This document shows positions 23,977-32,235 of a stretch of DNA of 57,759 nt, piece after piece. The DNA lies in the NCBI GenBank assembly GCA_903901975.1, contig CAIUTB010000029.1:1-57759 (forward strand), in the 5' to 3' direction. This DNA comes from an uncultured Bacteroidales bacterium (GTDB lineage Bacteria; Bacteroidota; Bacteroidia; Bacteroidales; Paludibacteraceae). The translations under genes and the position numbers were made by a program. The notes below the pieces were generated by a model that worked only from the letters and a program-made list of their open reading frames with translations, did no database searches and was not told where the DNA came from. Numbering within the stretch: the first letter of the stretch is position 1; each line of letters begins with the position of its first letter.

Positions 23977-24428
23977 TAGTAAGCGGTAAGCGGTAAACAG
24001 CAAGCAAAATACCTTTACTTCTTCATTTTGTTTTTAGTAGCTGTAAAAATCTTAATTAGCTCATCGGCTTCATTTTTAATGTGTTGAAATGTAGAAATAT
24101 CTAACAGATTTGCTTCTTCAATCAATTCAAACCAAAACTGCGTTTCATCTGTTTCTTCAACCACAATACAAAGTTTGGGAAATTTTTCTGCCTCTGACCT
24201 TCCACGGGTAAATGCTCTGAAATTAGCGGCAACAGAAGTCCCCGAGCGAAGTAGCTGCTTACCAATAATCCTTAATTCTTCAGTTTGTTTGCAGTATTTG
24301 GCATAAAATAGGGTGACAGAAACAGCAAATTTTTTTGTTCGTTCTCTGAATTTCTCGTTATAATCTGAATATTGATTCATGAGTTAATTATATGGAATTT
24401 CTTACTGCTTACCGTTTGCTGCTTACCG
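23977..24428. mobile_element. Candidate mobile unit: inverted heptamer arrays around a four-helix-bundle gene
   Basis: The left array (23977-24004) reads TAGTAAG, CGGTAAG, CGGTAAA, CAGCAAG. The right array (24401-24428) reads CTTACTG, CTTACCG, TTTGCTG, CTTACCG, which is the same heptamer inverted. The 452-bp unit contains one gene on the minus strand and lies 7 nt from the DUF2721 start and 6 nt from the flavodiiron stop. Shorter array-spacer-inverted array units without a gene occur elsewhere in the window. Mobility is inferred from architecture only; no known transposase is present. Confidence 0.5.
24015..24380 (-). CDS. Four-helix-bundle protein, S23/IVP family
   Basis: A 121-residue all-helical protein. 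RSGTSVAANFRAFTRGRSEAEK, then KLCIVVEETDETQFWFELI, are hallmarks of the family first found encoded in intervening sequences of 23S rRNA genes (Leptospira, Coxiella). The biochemical role is unknown. Here no rRNA is nearby; the gene is enclosed by inverted heptamer arrays with 10-20 nt margins. The unit seems to be inserted between the flavodiiron gene and DUF2721, all on the minus strand. The frame is intact and the protein full length. Confidence 0.88.
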   Translation of the reverse strand: MNQYSDYNEKFRERTKKFAVSVTLFYAKYCKQTEELRIIGKQLLRSGTSVAANFRAFTRGRSEAEKFPKLCIVVEETDETQFWFELIEEANLLDISTFQHIKNEADELIKIFTATKNKMKK

Positions 24429-24434
24429 CTATAT

Positions 24435-25652
24435 TTACACGCAATGCTCGGGTTCATCAACCAAGTCTTTCATCAAAATCGCTACCTGACGTCCAAGCTC
24501 CAGACAGGCCTTATAATTATCTTCTTTCAAACCCTGTTTTTCATCTACCGATATTTCAGCGGATTGCCATTTCATGGTTTCCACAAATGTTTTTAACCGT
24601 TTTACGGCAGCACTTGCCCAGGTAAACGATCCAAAACATCCAAAAACCCGATTTTTCACCTGACGAATTTCAATTTTACGTAGAATCGAATCAATTTCAG
24701 GAAAAAGTTCGTTGCTGTAGGTCGGACTTCCTACTATCAACGCTTTATATTTGAAAACATCCCGAATTATAATACTCGGATCGCTTTTCGATACATTGTG
24801 AATGATAATGTTTTTCACTCCCATTTCGGCAACACCCTGAGCCACAGTTTCGGCCATTAATTCTGTGTTTCCGTACATCGAACCATAAATGATTACCACA
24901 CCATCATCACCGTGATAACGGCTAAACTGGTCGTACATATCCACCACTTCTGTAATGTATTTTTTCCAAACTGGCCCATGGGTGCTGCAAATATACTTAA
25001 ATTCCAGCGGAGTAAGTTTTTTTAGTGCTTTTTGAATGGCTGAACCGTATTTCCCAACAACGTTCGCATAATAACGTGCCATTTCGTCCCAGTAGCGGTT
25101 TACGTCTAATTTATCGTCCACAACCGAACCATCAAGTGTGCCAAAACTCCCGAAAGCATCTCCCGAAAATAAAACCATTTCAGTCTTATCGTAAGTCATC
25201 ATGGTTTCAGGCCAGTGAACCATCGGTGTCAGGTGAAACTGTAGTTTATGCTTTCCTAGCGATAAAATTTCTCCATCTTTTATTTCGAGCGTGTTATCGG
25301 TAACTCCGTAATAGCCTTCCACCATACTCAGTGTTTTTGAATTACCCACAATAACCATATCAGGATAATATTTCCGGATGGAACGGATAGAACCGGAATG
25401 ATCAGGTTCCATATGGTTGATTATCAAATAGTCGACAGTTCTTCCCTGTAGCTGCGACTGAATTTTATCTATAAAAATATCGCCAAATTGAACTTCGACC
25501 GTATCAACAAGCGCTACTTTTTCATCCACAATCAGATAGGAATTGTACGAAACCCCATTGGGTAACGAAATCATATTTTCAAACTTATGCTTCTGTCTGT
25601 CATTCACACCGACATAAAAAATATCAGCTGCAATTTGTTGATTTTTAAACAT
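24435..25652 (-). CDS. FprA-type flavodiiron protein
   Basis: A 405-residue cytosolic enzyme reducing O2 to water or NO to N2O in anaerobes. The N-terminal metallo-beta-lactamase-like domain carries the diiron ligands in INHMEPDHSGS and FSGDAFGSFG, with HWPETMM and STHGPVW. The C-terminal flavodoxin domain begins VVIIYGSMYGNTELMAE and binds FMN. No rubredoxin domain is fused. A -7 box TATCTTTG lies at 25727-25720 on the minus strand. With superoxide reductase and SodB in the same window it fits an oxygen-defence set. Confidence 0.93.
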   Translation of the reverse strand: MFKNQQIAADIFYVGVNDRQKHKFENMISLPNGVSYNSYLIVDEKVALVDTVEVQFGDIFIDKIQSQLQGRTVDYLIINHMEPDHSGSIRSIRKYYPDMVIVGNSKTLSMVEGYYGVTDNTLEIKDGEILSLGKHKLQFHLTPMVHWPETMMTYDKTEMVLFSGDAFGSFGTLDGSVVDDKLDVNRYWDEMARYYANVVGKYGSAIQKALKKLTPLEFKYICSTHGPVWKKYITEVVDMYDQFSRYHGDDGVVIIYGSMYGNTELMAETVAQGVAEMGVKNIIIHNVSKSDPSIIIRDVFKYKALIVGSPTYSNELFPEIDSILRKIEIRQVKNRVFGCFGSFTWASAAVKRLKTFVETMKWQSAEISVDEKQGLKEDNYKACLELGRQVAILMKDLVDEPEHCV

Positions 25653-25972
25653 TTGATTTATATTCTATAGTTAAATACACAGCTTTTTAATACCTGAAAT
25701 TTTTCTTTAATTGAGAGTACAAAGATAAAACAATTTTAGGAACTGATTAGCACGTATTCACAATTCATATGGCTTATAACCGAATAGAATAACTCTATAT
25801 GCTAAACTAAAAACAATATATTAACTTTTGAAGGGGCTTTCATAGTCGTTCATCAAGGTTTTTTTGAGTACTTTTGTGATTAGTTCATTCAGTTTGAAAG
25901 TTAATAAAGTTTAAACTGATCTTACTTTTTTAGCATTTTACTTTTCCACTTTATAAACTTGTTTCAAAACCT
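25653..25972. promoter_or_regulatory. Divergent promoter region between flavodiiron and topB genes
   Basis: This 320-bp gene-free stretch separates divergent genes. On the minus strand TATCTTTG (25727-25720) is a good -7 box for the flavodiiron gene. On the plus strand TACTTTTG (25869-25876) is a -7 box for topB. Neither has a clear TTG at the usual distance. No repeat or hairpin is evident. Confidence 0.5.
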
Positions 25973-27901
25973 ATGATAGTTTGCATTGCCGAAAAGCCCA
26001 GTGTGGCGCGTGATATAGCCGAAGTTTTAGGAGCAAAAACCCGTAAGGATGGCTATATAGAGGGAAACGGATATCAGGTAACCTGGACATTTGGACATTT
26101 ATGCGGGCTACTCGAACCACACGAATATGCACCTGAATGGAAAGCATGGGCACTCAGTCAGTTGCCTATGATTCCGCAACGTTTTGGTATTAAGGTGATG
26201 AATGATAGCGGGATTCAGAAGCAGTTTAAGGTGATTGAAACCTTGATGGCAAATGCTGATGAAGTAGTGAACTGCGGTGATGCGGGGCAGGAAGGTGAAT
26301 TGATACAGCGCTGGGTGATGCAGAAAGCGCTGTGCAAATGTCCGGTGAAACGTTTGTGGATTTCATCGCTTACCGAAGAAGCCATTCGAGAAGGTTTTAA
26401 CAAACTGAAGGATCAGTCTGACTACCAAAGTCTATACGAAGCCGGCCTTTCTCGTGCCATGGGTGATTGGTTGCTGGGAATGAATGCTACACGGCTTTAT
26501 ACATTGAAATACGGTAAAAATCGTCAGGTACTTTCTATTGGGCGGGTTCAAACCCCGACTTTGGCATTGATTGTAAATCGACAGTTGGAAATAGAGAATT
26601 TCAAACCAGAATCGTATTGGGAATTAAAAACTGTTTACCGAGATACGGTTTTCTCAGCTTCAAAAGGTCGTTTTTCGAGTGTGGAAGAAGGTACCAATTT
26701 TTTGGATACGGTTCGTACTGCCGATTTTTTTGTAACGGATATTAGCACCAAAAAAGGTACGGAATCTGCTCCACGTCTGTTCGATCTGACTTCGTTACAG
26801 GTTGAATGCAATAAAAAATTTGGGTATTCAGCCGACGAAACGCTGAAAATTATCCAAAGTCTATACGAGAAAAAGGTGACAACTTATCCGCGTGTAGATA
26901 CTACCTACCTGAGCGACGATATTTATCCGAAAATACCGGACATTCTGAAAGGAATAAAAGACTACGAATTGTTGACTAAACCCTTACTGGGAACCAAAAT
27001 TCCAAAAACAAAAAAGGTTTTTGATAATTCTAAAGTGACTGATCACCATGCTATTATACCAACCGGTGTTCATCCAACAGCCTTATCAGACCCGGAGAAA
27101 AAGGTTTTTGATTTGGTGGCCAGACGTTTTATAGCCAATTTTTATCCCGAATGTAAAATTTCGACTACTACCATTTTGGGAGAAGTGGAAAAGGTAGAAT
27201 TTAAAGTCACCGGAAAACAAATTTTGGAACAAGGATGGCGTGTGGTTTTTGCTAAAGTGCAGGAAGAAGAAAAAGACAACGAAGAGGAGGAAGAATGGAC
27301 TTTGCCACTTTTTGTAAAAGGGGAAAACGGTCCACACGAACCAACACTGGCGGAAAAATGGACTTCGCCACCAAAACCATATACCGAAGCGACTTTGCTA
27401 AGAGCTATGGAAACAGCCGGAAAACTGGTTGATGACGACGAACTACGCGATGCATTGAAGGAAAACGGTATTGGCAGACCATCCACACGTGCAGCTATTA
27501 TTGAAACACTTTTCAAACGTGATTATGTCCGGCGTGAAAAGAAAAACCTGATTGCCACCAATACCGGTGTGGAACTGATTCAGATTATTCAGGAAGATTT
27601 GCTCAAATCGGCCGAACTGACAGGCCGCTGGGAGAAAAAGCTCAGGCAAGTAGAAAAAGGTGAATATCAGGCAAAAGACTTTCTGGATGAACTCAAAACG
27701 ATGGTTACTGAAATTGTTTTCAATGTAAAAAGCGATAATCGACGACCGGGTGAACAAGCATTGAACATTTCACCCGAAGTGAAGTCTTCAATAGAAGGTT
27801 CTCTTTGTCCGCTTTGTGGCAAAGGCATTCTTCTGAAAGGAAATACGGCTTATGGATGCAGCGAATGGAAAAATGGTTGCACTTTCAGAAAACCTTTTTG
27901 A
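25973..27901 (+). CDS. topB: DNA topoisomerase III (type IA)
   Basis: A 642-residue enzyme that relaxes and decatenates DNA through a 5'-phosphotyrosine. The Toprim domain starts at IVCIAEKPSVARDIAEVLGA, with GDAGQEGELIQRW. The catalytic tyrosine is in VTTYPRVDTTYLSDD, and GIGRPSTRAAIIETL and GRWEKKLRQVEKGE follow. A C-terminal zinc ribbon has two cysteines in CPLCGKGI and two more in GCSEWKNGC. Length and single ribbon fit the TopB branch common on Bacteroidetes chromosomes and their mobile elements. No conjugative genes are nearby. Confidence 0.93.
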   Translation: MIVCIAEKPSVARDIAEVLGAKTRKDGYIEGNGYQVTWTFGHLCGLLEPHEYAPEWKAWALSQLPMIPQRFGIKVMNDSGIQKQFKVIETLMANADEVVNCGDAGQEGELIQRWVMQKALCKCPVKRLWISSLTEEAIREGFNKLKDQSDYQSLYEAGLSRAMGDWLLGMNATRLYTLKYGKNRQVLSIGRVQTPTLALIVNRQLEIENFKPESYWELKTVYRDTVFSASKGRFSSVEEGTNFLDTVRTADFFVTDISTKKGTESAPRLFDLTSLQVECNKKFGYSADETLKIIQSLYEKKVTTYPRVDTTYLSDDIYPKIPDILKGIKDYELLTKPLLGTKIPKTKKVFDNSKVTDHHAIIPTGVHPTALSDPEKKVFDLVARRFIANFYPECKISTTTILGEVEKVEFKVTGKQILEQGWRVVFAKVQEEEKDNEEEEEWTLPLFVKGENGPHEPTLAEKWTSPPKPYTEATLLRAMETAGKLVDDDELRDALKENGIGRPSTRAAIIETLFKRDYVRREKKNLIATNTGVELIQIIQEDLLKSAELTGRWEKKLRQVEKGEYQAKDFLDELKTMVTEIVFNVKSDNRRPGEQALNISPEVKSSIEGSLCPLCGKGILLKGNTAYGCSEWKNGCTFRKPF

Positions 27902-27934
27902 ATCACATTTAAATTTAACTGCAAATTATTAACG

Positions 27935-27965
27935 TTCGACTATCAACTGATTTTTTGTATCTTTG
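27935..27965 (+). promoter_or_regulatory. Promoter for the M16 peptidase gene
   Basis: TTC at 27935-27937 and TATCTTTG at 27958-27965, 20 nt apart. The start codon is 24 bases downstream. Confidence 0.6.
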
Positions 27966-27989
27966 CGCTTCTTTTTTACAAGCTAAGGA

Positions 27990-29210
27990 ATGAAATATCA
28001 AACTCATACACTTTCTAACGGACTTCGAATTATACATAAACCTGATCAATCGGCTGTTGCGTATTGTGGTATAGTCATTAATACGGGCTCACGCGATGAA
28101 ACAGAAGATGAGCAGGGAATGGCCCATTTTCTCGAACACATGCTTTTTAAAGGCACTAAGAAGCGTCGTTCCGGGCATATTATCAATCGCTTGGAACATG
28201 TGGGAGGAGAACTGAATGCCTATACTTCGAAGGAAGAAACAGTAATATATGCTGCAGTGTTGAAAGAGTATTTTGAGCGGGCTATGGAACTGGTATCGGA
28301 TATTGTGCTTAATTCTGTTTTTCCTCAAAAAGAAATTGATAAAGAGGTAGTTATCATTTTGGATGAAATTCAGTCTTACAACGATAGTCCCTCAGAATTA
28401 ATTTACGATGATTTTGAAGAACTGCTTTTTGCAAATCATCCAATTGGTCATAATATCTTGGGAAAATCAGAGTTGTTGCAAAAATACCTAACTGAAGATG
28501 CTGTGAATTTCATTCAGAAGCATTACCGACCGGAAGAAATGGTGTTTTTTGCATTGGGAGATTTAAATTTTAAACAATTAATCCGCTGGGCAGAAAAATA
28601 CTTACTGACTAAAGATACTGAATTAAAAGTAGTTGAACGCTTTTCTCCAACATCCTACAAACCAGTCAAAAAAGAAATAAATAAAGATACTCATCAGGTT
28701 CATTTTATGTTGGGTAACAGGGCGTATGATTTAAACCATCCCAGCCGTATGGGAATGTATTTGCTGAATAATATTCTGGGTGGACCTGGTATGAACAGCC
28801 TGCTAAATTTATCACTTCGTGAAAAGCATGGCTTGGTTTATAATGTGGAATCGAACTTTCAACCTTTTACCGATACCGGTTTGTGGACGGTTTATTTTGG
28901 TTGTGATACCGAAAATGCCGCTCGATGCGAGCAATTGGTGATGAATGAATTACAAAAACTGCGTGAACAGAAATTAACCGACAATGCACTAAAAAAGTAT
29001 AAACTTCAGTTGATGGGACAAATGGCTATTTCGTCGGAACAGAAAGAAAATCTGGCACTTAGCTTAGGTAAAAGTTTTCTCAGATATAATAAAATTGATA
29101 GTCTGGAAGTTGTAAAACAGCATATTGATTCGGTTACTCCCGAACAATTGCAAACGATTGCCAACGAGATTTTTGATCCGGCTAAATTGTCGGTTTTAAA
29201 ATACGTTTAG
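27990..29210 (+). CDS. M16 family zinc metallopeptidase
   Basis: A 406-residue protein of the pitrilysin/processing-peptidase family. The inverted zinc motif HFLEH is in GMAHFLEHMLFKGTKKR, and the third ligand Glu is expected within EKEVVI-LDEIQSY. The C-terminal half has GGPGMNSLLNLSLREKHGLVYNVES, the typical R/Y pair region. No signal peptide is seen, so it is probably cytosolic and degrades peptides. It precedes an O-methyltransferase gene after a repeat arm. Confidence 0.9.
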   Translation: MKYQTHTLSNGLRIIHKPDQSAVAYCGIVINTGSRDETEDEQGMAHFLEHMLFKGTKKRRSGHIINRLEHVGGELNAYTSKEETVIYAAVLKEYFERAMELVSDIVLNSVFPQKEIDKEVVIILDEIQSYNDSPSELIYDDFEELLFANHPIGHNILGKSELLQKYLTEDAVNFIQKHYRPEEMVFFALGDLNFKQLIRWAEKYLLTKDTELKVVERFSPTSYKPVKKEINKDTHQVHFMLGNRAYDLNHPSRMGMYLLNNILGGPGMNSLLNLSLREKHGLVYNVESNFQPFTDTGLWTVYFGCDTENAARCEQLVMNELQKLREQKLTDNALKKYKLQLMGQMAISSEQKENLALSLGKSFLRYNKIDSLEVVKQHIDSVTPEQLQTIANEIFDPAKLSVLKYV

Positions 29211-29240
29211 AAGCCCCCTAACGCCCAAAAAGGGGTATAG
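29211..29240. repeat. Single CCCCTAA-type repeat arm
   Basis: GCCCCCTAACGCCCAAAAAGGGG follows the M16 stop codon directly. It resembles the arms of the inverted elements. No partner is seen within 100 bases. Confidence 0.5.
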
Positions 29241-29278
29241 AGAGCTTAAATTCCAGCTTTGAAAGATTTAATGAGTTT

Positions 29279-29923
29279 ATGAATATAGATAATTATCTGT
29301 TATCTCACTCTGATAAAGAGCCTGAATATCTGGCTCGTATCAATCGTACAACGCATGTGCGAATGTTAAATCCGAGAATGTGTTCCGGCCATTTTCAGGG
29401 TAGAGTTTTGGCTATGTTCTGCCACATGATTCAACCCCTAAAGGTACTTGAAATAGGTACTTTTACCGGATATTCTGCTTTGTGTATGGCCGAGGCTTTG
29501 AATGCTGATGCTGTCTTACACACTATTGAGTGCGATGATGAGCTGGAAGAATTTATTTTGCAAAACTTTAGGGGTTCGGAACATGGACATAAAATCAACT
29601 TGCACATTGGTGATGCGTTGACTGAAATTGAAAAGCTGAACGAAACTTTTGATTTAGTATTCATTGATGCTGATAAACGTGAGTATCTGGCTTATTATGA
29701 AGCTGTTCTACCTAAATTGAAACCTGGTGGTTTTATTCTGGCTGATAATACCCTTTGGGATGGAAAAGTGCTGAAACCGGTTGATGCAAATGATAATCAA
29801 ACCATTGAAATCATGCGGTTTAATGATTTTATTACTACCGACCATCGGGTAGAAAAAGTAATGTTGCCCTTGCGTGATGGATTAACGATAATCAGAAAAA
29901 AATGTGCCAATGTGCCAATATGA
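29279..29923 (+). CDS. SAM-dependent O-methyltransferase (catechol type)
   Basis: A 214-residue class I methyltransferase. The SAM-binding motif is VLEIGTFTGYSALCMAEAL. The metal-binding acidic residues are in DLVFIDADKREYLAYYE, and GGFILADNTLWDGKV follows. These fit the family acting on catechol-like or caffeoyl substrates and on tRNA-hydroxyuridine (TrmR). Substrate here is unknown; TrmR activity is possible. The last residues, CANVPI, are encoded by an octamer array. Confidence 0.87.
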   Translation: MNIDNYLLSHSDKEPEYLARINRTTHVRMLNPRMCSGHFQGRVLAMFCHMIQPLKVLEIGTFTGYSALCMAEALNADAVLHTIECDDELEEFILQNFRGSEHGHKINLHIGDALTEIEKLNETFDLVFIDADKREYLAYYEAVLPKLKPGGFILADNTLWDGKVLKPVDANDNQTIEIMRFNDFITTDHRVEKVMLPLRDGLTIIRKKCANVPI

Positions 29924-30031
29924 TAATTTGCAAATAAAAAAAGTGGCTAAATTGTAGTTTTGAAATTTATTTATCGAGAATAATCTAAGAAAATTTTTTA
30001 TTGGCACATTAATTAATTAGCATATTGAAAA
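29903..30031. repeat. Inverted octamer element, TGTGCCAA type
   Basis: The left array (29903-29934) reads TGTGCCAA, TGTGCCAA, TATGATAA, TTTGCAAA. The right array (30000-30031) reads ATTGGCAC, ATTAATTA, ATTAGCAT, ATTGAAAA, the inverted family. The spacer is about 65 nt. The pair fills the gap between the O-methyltransferase stop and the thioesterase start. Confidence 0.6.
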
Positions 30032-30033
30032 TT

Positions 30034-30444
30034 ATGTATATATTTGAATTAGAACTAAAAGTGCGCGATTACGAGTGTGATATTCAGGGGGTTGTAAATA
30101 ACTCTGTTTATCAGAATTATCTGGAACATACCCGCCATGAGTTTATGGAAGCAAATCATATCAGTTTTGCAGAATTACACGAACGAGCTATTGATCCAAT
30201 GGTTTCGAGCATTGAAATTGCGTATAAAATTCCATTACGACCGGGAGATAATTTTATATCCAAACTCTATGTTACAAAAGAAGGTGTTCGCTATATTTTT
30301 CATCAGGTTATACACCGAAAATCTGATAATAAACTGGCAATCAAAGCAAAAGTACATGCTGTGGTAGTGATTGATGGCAAACTGGCAACTTCACTTCCTG
30401 AATTTGATGAATTGGTTATTCGTAGTGGTTCCAACATTGAATAA
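30034..30444 (+). CDS. Acyl-CoA thioesterase, YbgC/4HBT family
   Basis: A 136-residue hotdog-fold thioesterase. The family signature is near the start: [25 protein letters not shown], where the Asp of YECD corresponds to the catalytic Asp of 4-hydroxybenzoyl-CoA thioesterases. It then has [13 protein letters not shown] and [10 protein letters not shown]. The enzyme would hydrolyse a short acyl- or aryl-CoA in the cytosol. ATG at 30034 is chosen; a TTG at 30025 lies in the octamer array. Substrate cannot be inferred from neighbours. Confidence 0.85.
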   Translation: MYIFELELKVRDYECDIQGVVNNSVYQNYLEHTRHEFMEANHISFAELHERAIDPMVSSIEIAYKIPLRPGDNFISKLYVTKEGVRYIFHQVIHRKSDNKLAIKAKVHAVVVIDGKLATSLPEFDELVIRSGSNIE

Positions 30445-30507
30445 ACTATTTAGTCGTTTGGCTTGTTTATCAATTTGAATTTGATAATTGTATAATCAGA
30501 AATTGAA

Positions 30508-30822
30508 ATGAACGAATTTTTAGAAAAAGAAGAACAAATAGTCAGAATGCTAAAAACGGTGTTCGACCCTGAAATTCCTGTCAATATTTATGATTTGGGA
30601 TTGATTTATAAAATTGATTTAGCCGACGATGGTCTATTAACGATAGAAATGACACTTACAGCACCCAATTGCCCTGCCGTAGACTTTATTGTAGAAGATG
30701 TACGCATGAAAGTGGCCAGCGTAGAAGGAGTTAAAGAGGTTGATGTGAATATTGTTTTTGAGCCTGCCTGGGATAAAAGTATGATGAGCGAGGAAGCTCA
30801 ACTTGAACTGGGATTCCTTTAA
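30508..30822 (+). CDS. sufT: MIP18/SufT-like Fe-S assembly protein (DUF59)
   Basis: A 104-residue cytosolic protein of the DUF59/MIP18 family, needed for maturation of some Fe-S proteins. DPEIPVNIYDLGLIYKI and TLTAPNCPAVDF with the conserved Cys are the family signatures. sufE and sufS lie 1-2 kb downstream on the other strand, which supports the assignment. It is followed by an inverted heptamer element and lpxH. Confidence 0.88.
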   Translation: MNEFLEKEEQIVRMLKTVFDPEIPVNIYDLGLIYKIDLADDGLLTIEMTLTAPNCPAVDFIVEDVRMKVASVEGVKEVDVNIVFEPAWDKSMMSEEAQLELGFL

Positions 30823-30825
30823 TTT

Positions 30826-30891
30826 GAGTTGACAGTTGATAGTTGTCAGTTGACAACAGCCTCTATCAACTATCAACTTTTAACTATTAAC
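30826..30891. repeat. Inverted heptamer element, AGTTGA type
   Basis: The left array reads GAGTTGA, CAGTTGA, TAGTTGT, CAGTTGA (30826-30853). The right array reads TATCAAC, TATCAAC, TTTTAAC, TATTAAC (30864-30891), the inverted family. The spacer is only 10 nt, so a strong hairpin can form. It starts three bases after the sufT stop and ends five before the lpxH start. Confidence 0.75.
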
Positions 30892-30896
30892 TAAAA

Positions 30897-31640
30897 ATGA
30901 TTTATTTTGTTTCCGACGCCCATTTGGGTTCACTACTGGTAAAAGATAATAGAGCTCACGAGAAAAAACTTGTCGACTGGCTTGAAAAAGTAAGGGTAGA
31001 TGCTACAGCTATTTACTTATTGGGCGATATTTTCGATTTTTGGTTCGAATATGAAACCGTTGTACCAAAGGGATTTGTCCGTGTCTTGGGCAAACTGGCA
31101 GAATTGACTGATGCCGGAATTGAAATTCATTTTTTTATCGGAAATCACGATATATGGACCTTTGGATACCTGGAGAAAGAACTGGGATTAATAGTTCATA
31201 AAGAAGCTTATACCACCAAATTAGGCGATAAAACCTTTTACATGGTTCATGGTGATGGTTTGCATTTAGACCGAAACGGTTTTGCTTTTATCCGCAAGAT
31301 TTTTCACAGCCGATTTGCTCAATGGCTTTTCGGCAATTTTCCACCCCGGCTCGGACAGAGGTTTGGGTATAACTGGTCATACCGAAACAGGCTGAATCTT
31401 ATTTATGAAGAAACTACCTATAAAGGCGAAAATGAGGAGAATATTGTAGTCTTTGCCAAGCAGTATGCCCAAAATCACGATGTTGATTTTATGATATTCG
31501 GACATAGGCACATAGCTCTCGATTTGCTGTTGAAAGATAATAAACGGGTGGTTATTCTCGGCGATTTTGTCGGAATTTTTTCATATGGAGTCTTCGATGG
31601 AAACGAATTCAGATTGGAGTATTTTGAACATGAACAGTAA
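30897..31640 (+). CDS. lpxH: UDP-2,3-diacylglucosamine diphosphatase, LpxH-like
   Basis: A 247-residue calcineurin-like metallophosphoesterase. The metal-site motifs are in order: SDAHLGS, LGDIFDFWFEYE, IGNHDIW, MVHGDGL and FGHRH. The enzyme hydrolyses UDP-diacylglucosamine to lipid X in lipid A synthesis at the inner membrane. FDFWFEY and YRNRLNLIYEE are typical of the Bacteroidetes LpxH-like group. The stop codon TAA belongs to the first heptamer (CAGTAAA) of the following array, and the final Gln is array-encoded. Confidence 0.87.
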   Translation: MIYFVSDAHLGSLLVKDNRAHEKKLVDWLEKVRVDATAIYLLGDIFDFWFEYETVVPKGFVRVLGKLAELTDAGIEIHFFIGNHDIWTFGYLEKELGLIVHKEAYTTKLGDKTFYMVHGDGLHLDRNGFAFIRKIFHSRFAQWLFGNFPPRLGQRFGYNWSYRNRLNLIYEETTYKGENEENIVVFAKQYAQNHDVDFMIFGHRHIALDLLLKDNKRVVILGDFVGIFSYGVFDGNEFRLEYFEHEQ

Positions 31641-31741
31641 ACAGAAAGCACTTCAGAAAACTAAAATCCTTATAGAACCATTGGTTGTATAAGGATTTAT
31701 TTTTTAATGTTTTTTTACCGCTTACTGTTTAGTGCTTACTG
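31635..31741. repeat. Inverted heptamer element, CAGTAAA type, around a terminator
   Basis: The left array CAGTAAA, CAGAAAG (31635-31648) and right array TTTACCG, CTTACTG, TTTAGTG, CTTACTG (31714-31741) are inverted. The 65-nt spacer contains a terminator hairpin. The left array includes the lpxH stop codon and the right array the sufE stop codon, so the element spans the whole gap between convergent genes. It shares its heptamer with the four-helix-bundle unit. Confidence 0.75.
31664..31706. terminator. Terminator between lpxH and sufE
   Basis: AAATCCTTATA pairs with TATAAGGATTT, and inside it AACCA pairs with TGGTT. A T run follows on the plus strand. It can serve lpxH and perhaps sufE. 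Confidence 0.85.
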
Positions 31742-32153
31742 CTGATTTATAGGCTAATGCAAATATTTTCATTTGTTTAACCATTGCCAGTAATCCATTG
31801 GAACGGGTAGGAGAGAGGTGTTCTTTTAATCCTATTTTGTCAATAAAATAGAGTTCAGTGTTTATTATTTCGTCCGCTGTGTGACCCGAAAGAACCTGAA
31901 TAAGCAATGAAACAATTCCTTTTACCAAAACTGCATCGCTTTCGCCCTGATAAGTAATAATTCCATTGTTTAATTCGGCGTTCAGCCATACACGGCTCTG
32001 GCAACCTTCTATAATATTTTGAGGATTTTTGTGCTTCGGGTCAAGTGCTTCAAGTGAATTCCCCAAATCAATGAGTAATGCGTATTTATCCATCCAATCG
32101 TCAAATTGGCTGAATTCTTCAATAATTTCGTCTTGTAATTCGTTGATAGTCAT
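31722..32153 (-). CDS. sufE: SufE-like sulfur acceptor
   Basis: A 143-residue cytosolic protein that takes persulfide sulfur from the SufS cysteine desulfurase. The acceptor cysteine is in IIEGCQSRVWLNAE. FSQFDDWMDKYALLIDLG at the start and SNGLLAMVKQMK near the end fit the family. ATG at 32153 (MTINELQ) is preferred to a TTG at 32168. The C-terminal VSTKQ and stop codon are encoded by a heptamer array. The partner sufS lies just upstream. Confidence 0.9.
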   Translation of the reverse strand: MTINELQDEIIEEFSQFDDWMDKYALLIDLGNSLEALDPKHKNPQNIIEGCQSRVWLNAELNNGIITYQGESDAVLVKGIVSLLIQVLSGHTADEIINTELYFIDKIGLKEHLSPTRSNGLLAMVKQMKIFALAYKSAVSTKQ

Positions 32154-32173
32154 ATATTCAATTTTCAATTATG

Positions 32174-32235
32174 TAATTTCCAATTTCCAATTTCCAATTA
32201 TTTCAGATTTACCGCTTACTGGTTATCGTTTGCTG
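32174..32235. repeat. Two adjacent heptamer arrays (CAATTTC and CAGTAAG types)
   Basis: The first array is TAATTTC, CAATTTC, CAATTTC, CAATTAT (32174-32201). The second, TTTACCG, CTTACTG, GTTATCG, TTTGCTG (32208-32235), is the inverse of CAGTAAG/CGGTAAA. They fill the gap between sufE and the sufS stop codon; the latter abuts the second array as CAG-TAG on the minus strand. Confidence 0.7.

Noticed and set aside
24015-24380. rRNA intervening sequence
   Set aside because: The S23-type protein is typical of such insertions, but no 23S rRNA sequence flanks it; neighbours are protein genes.
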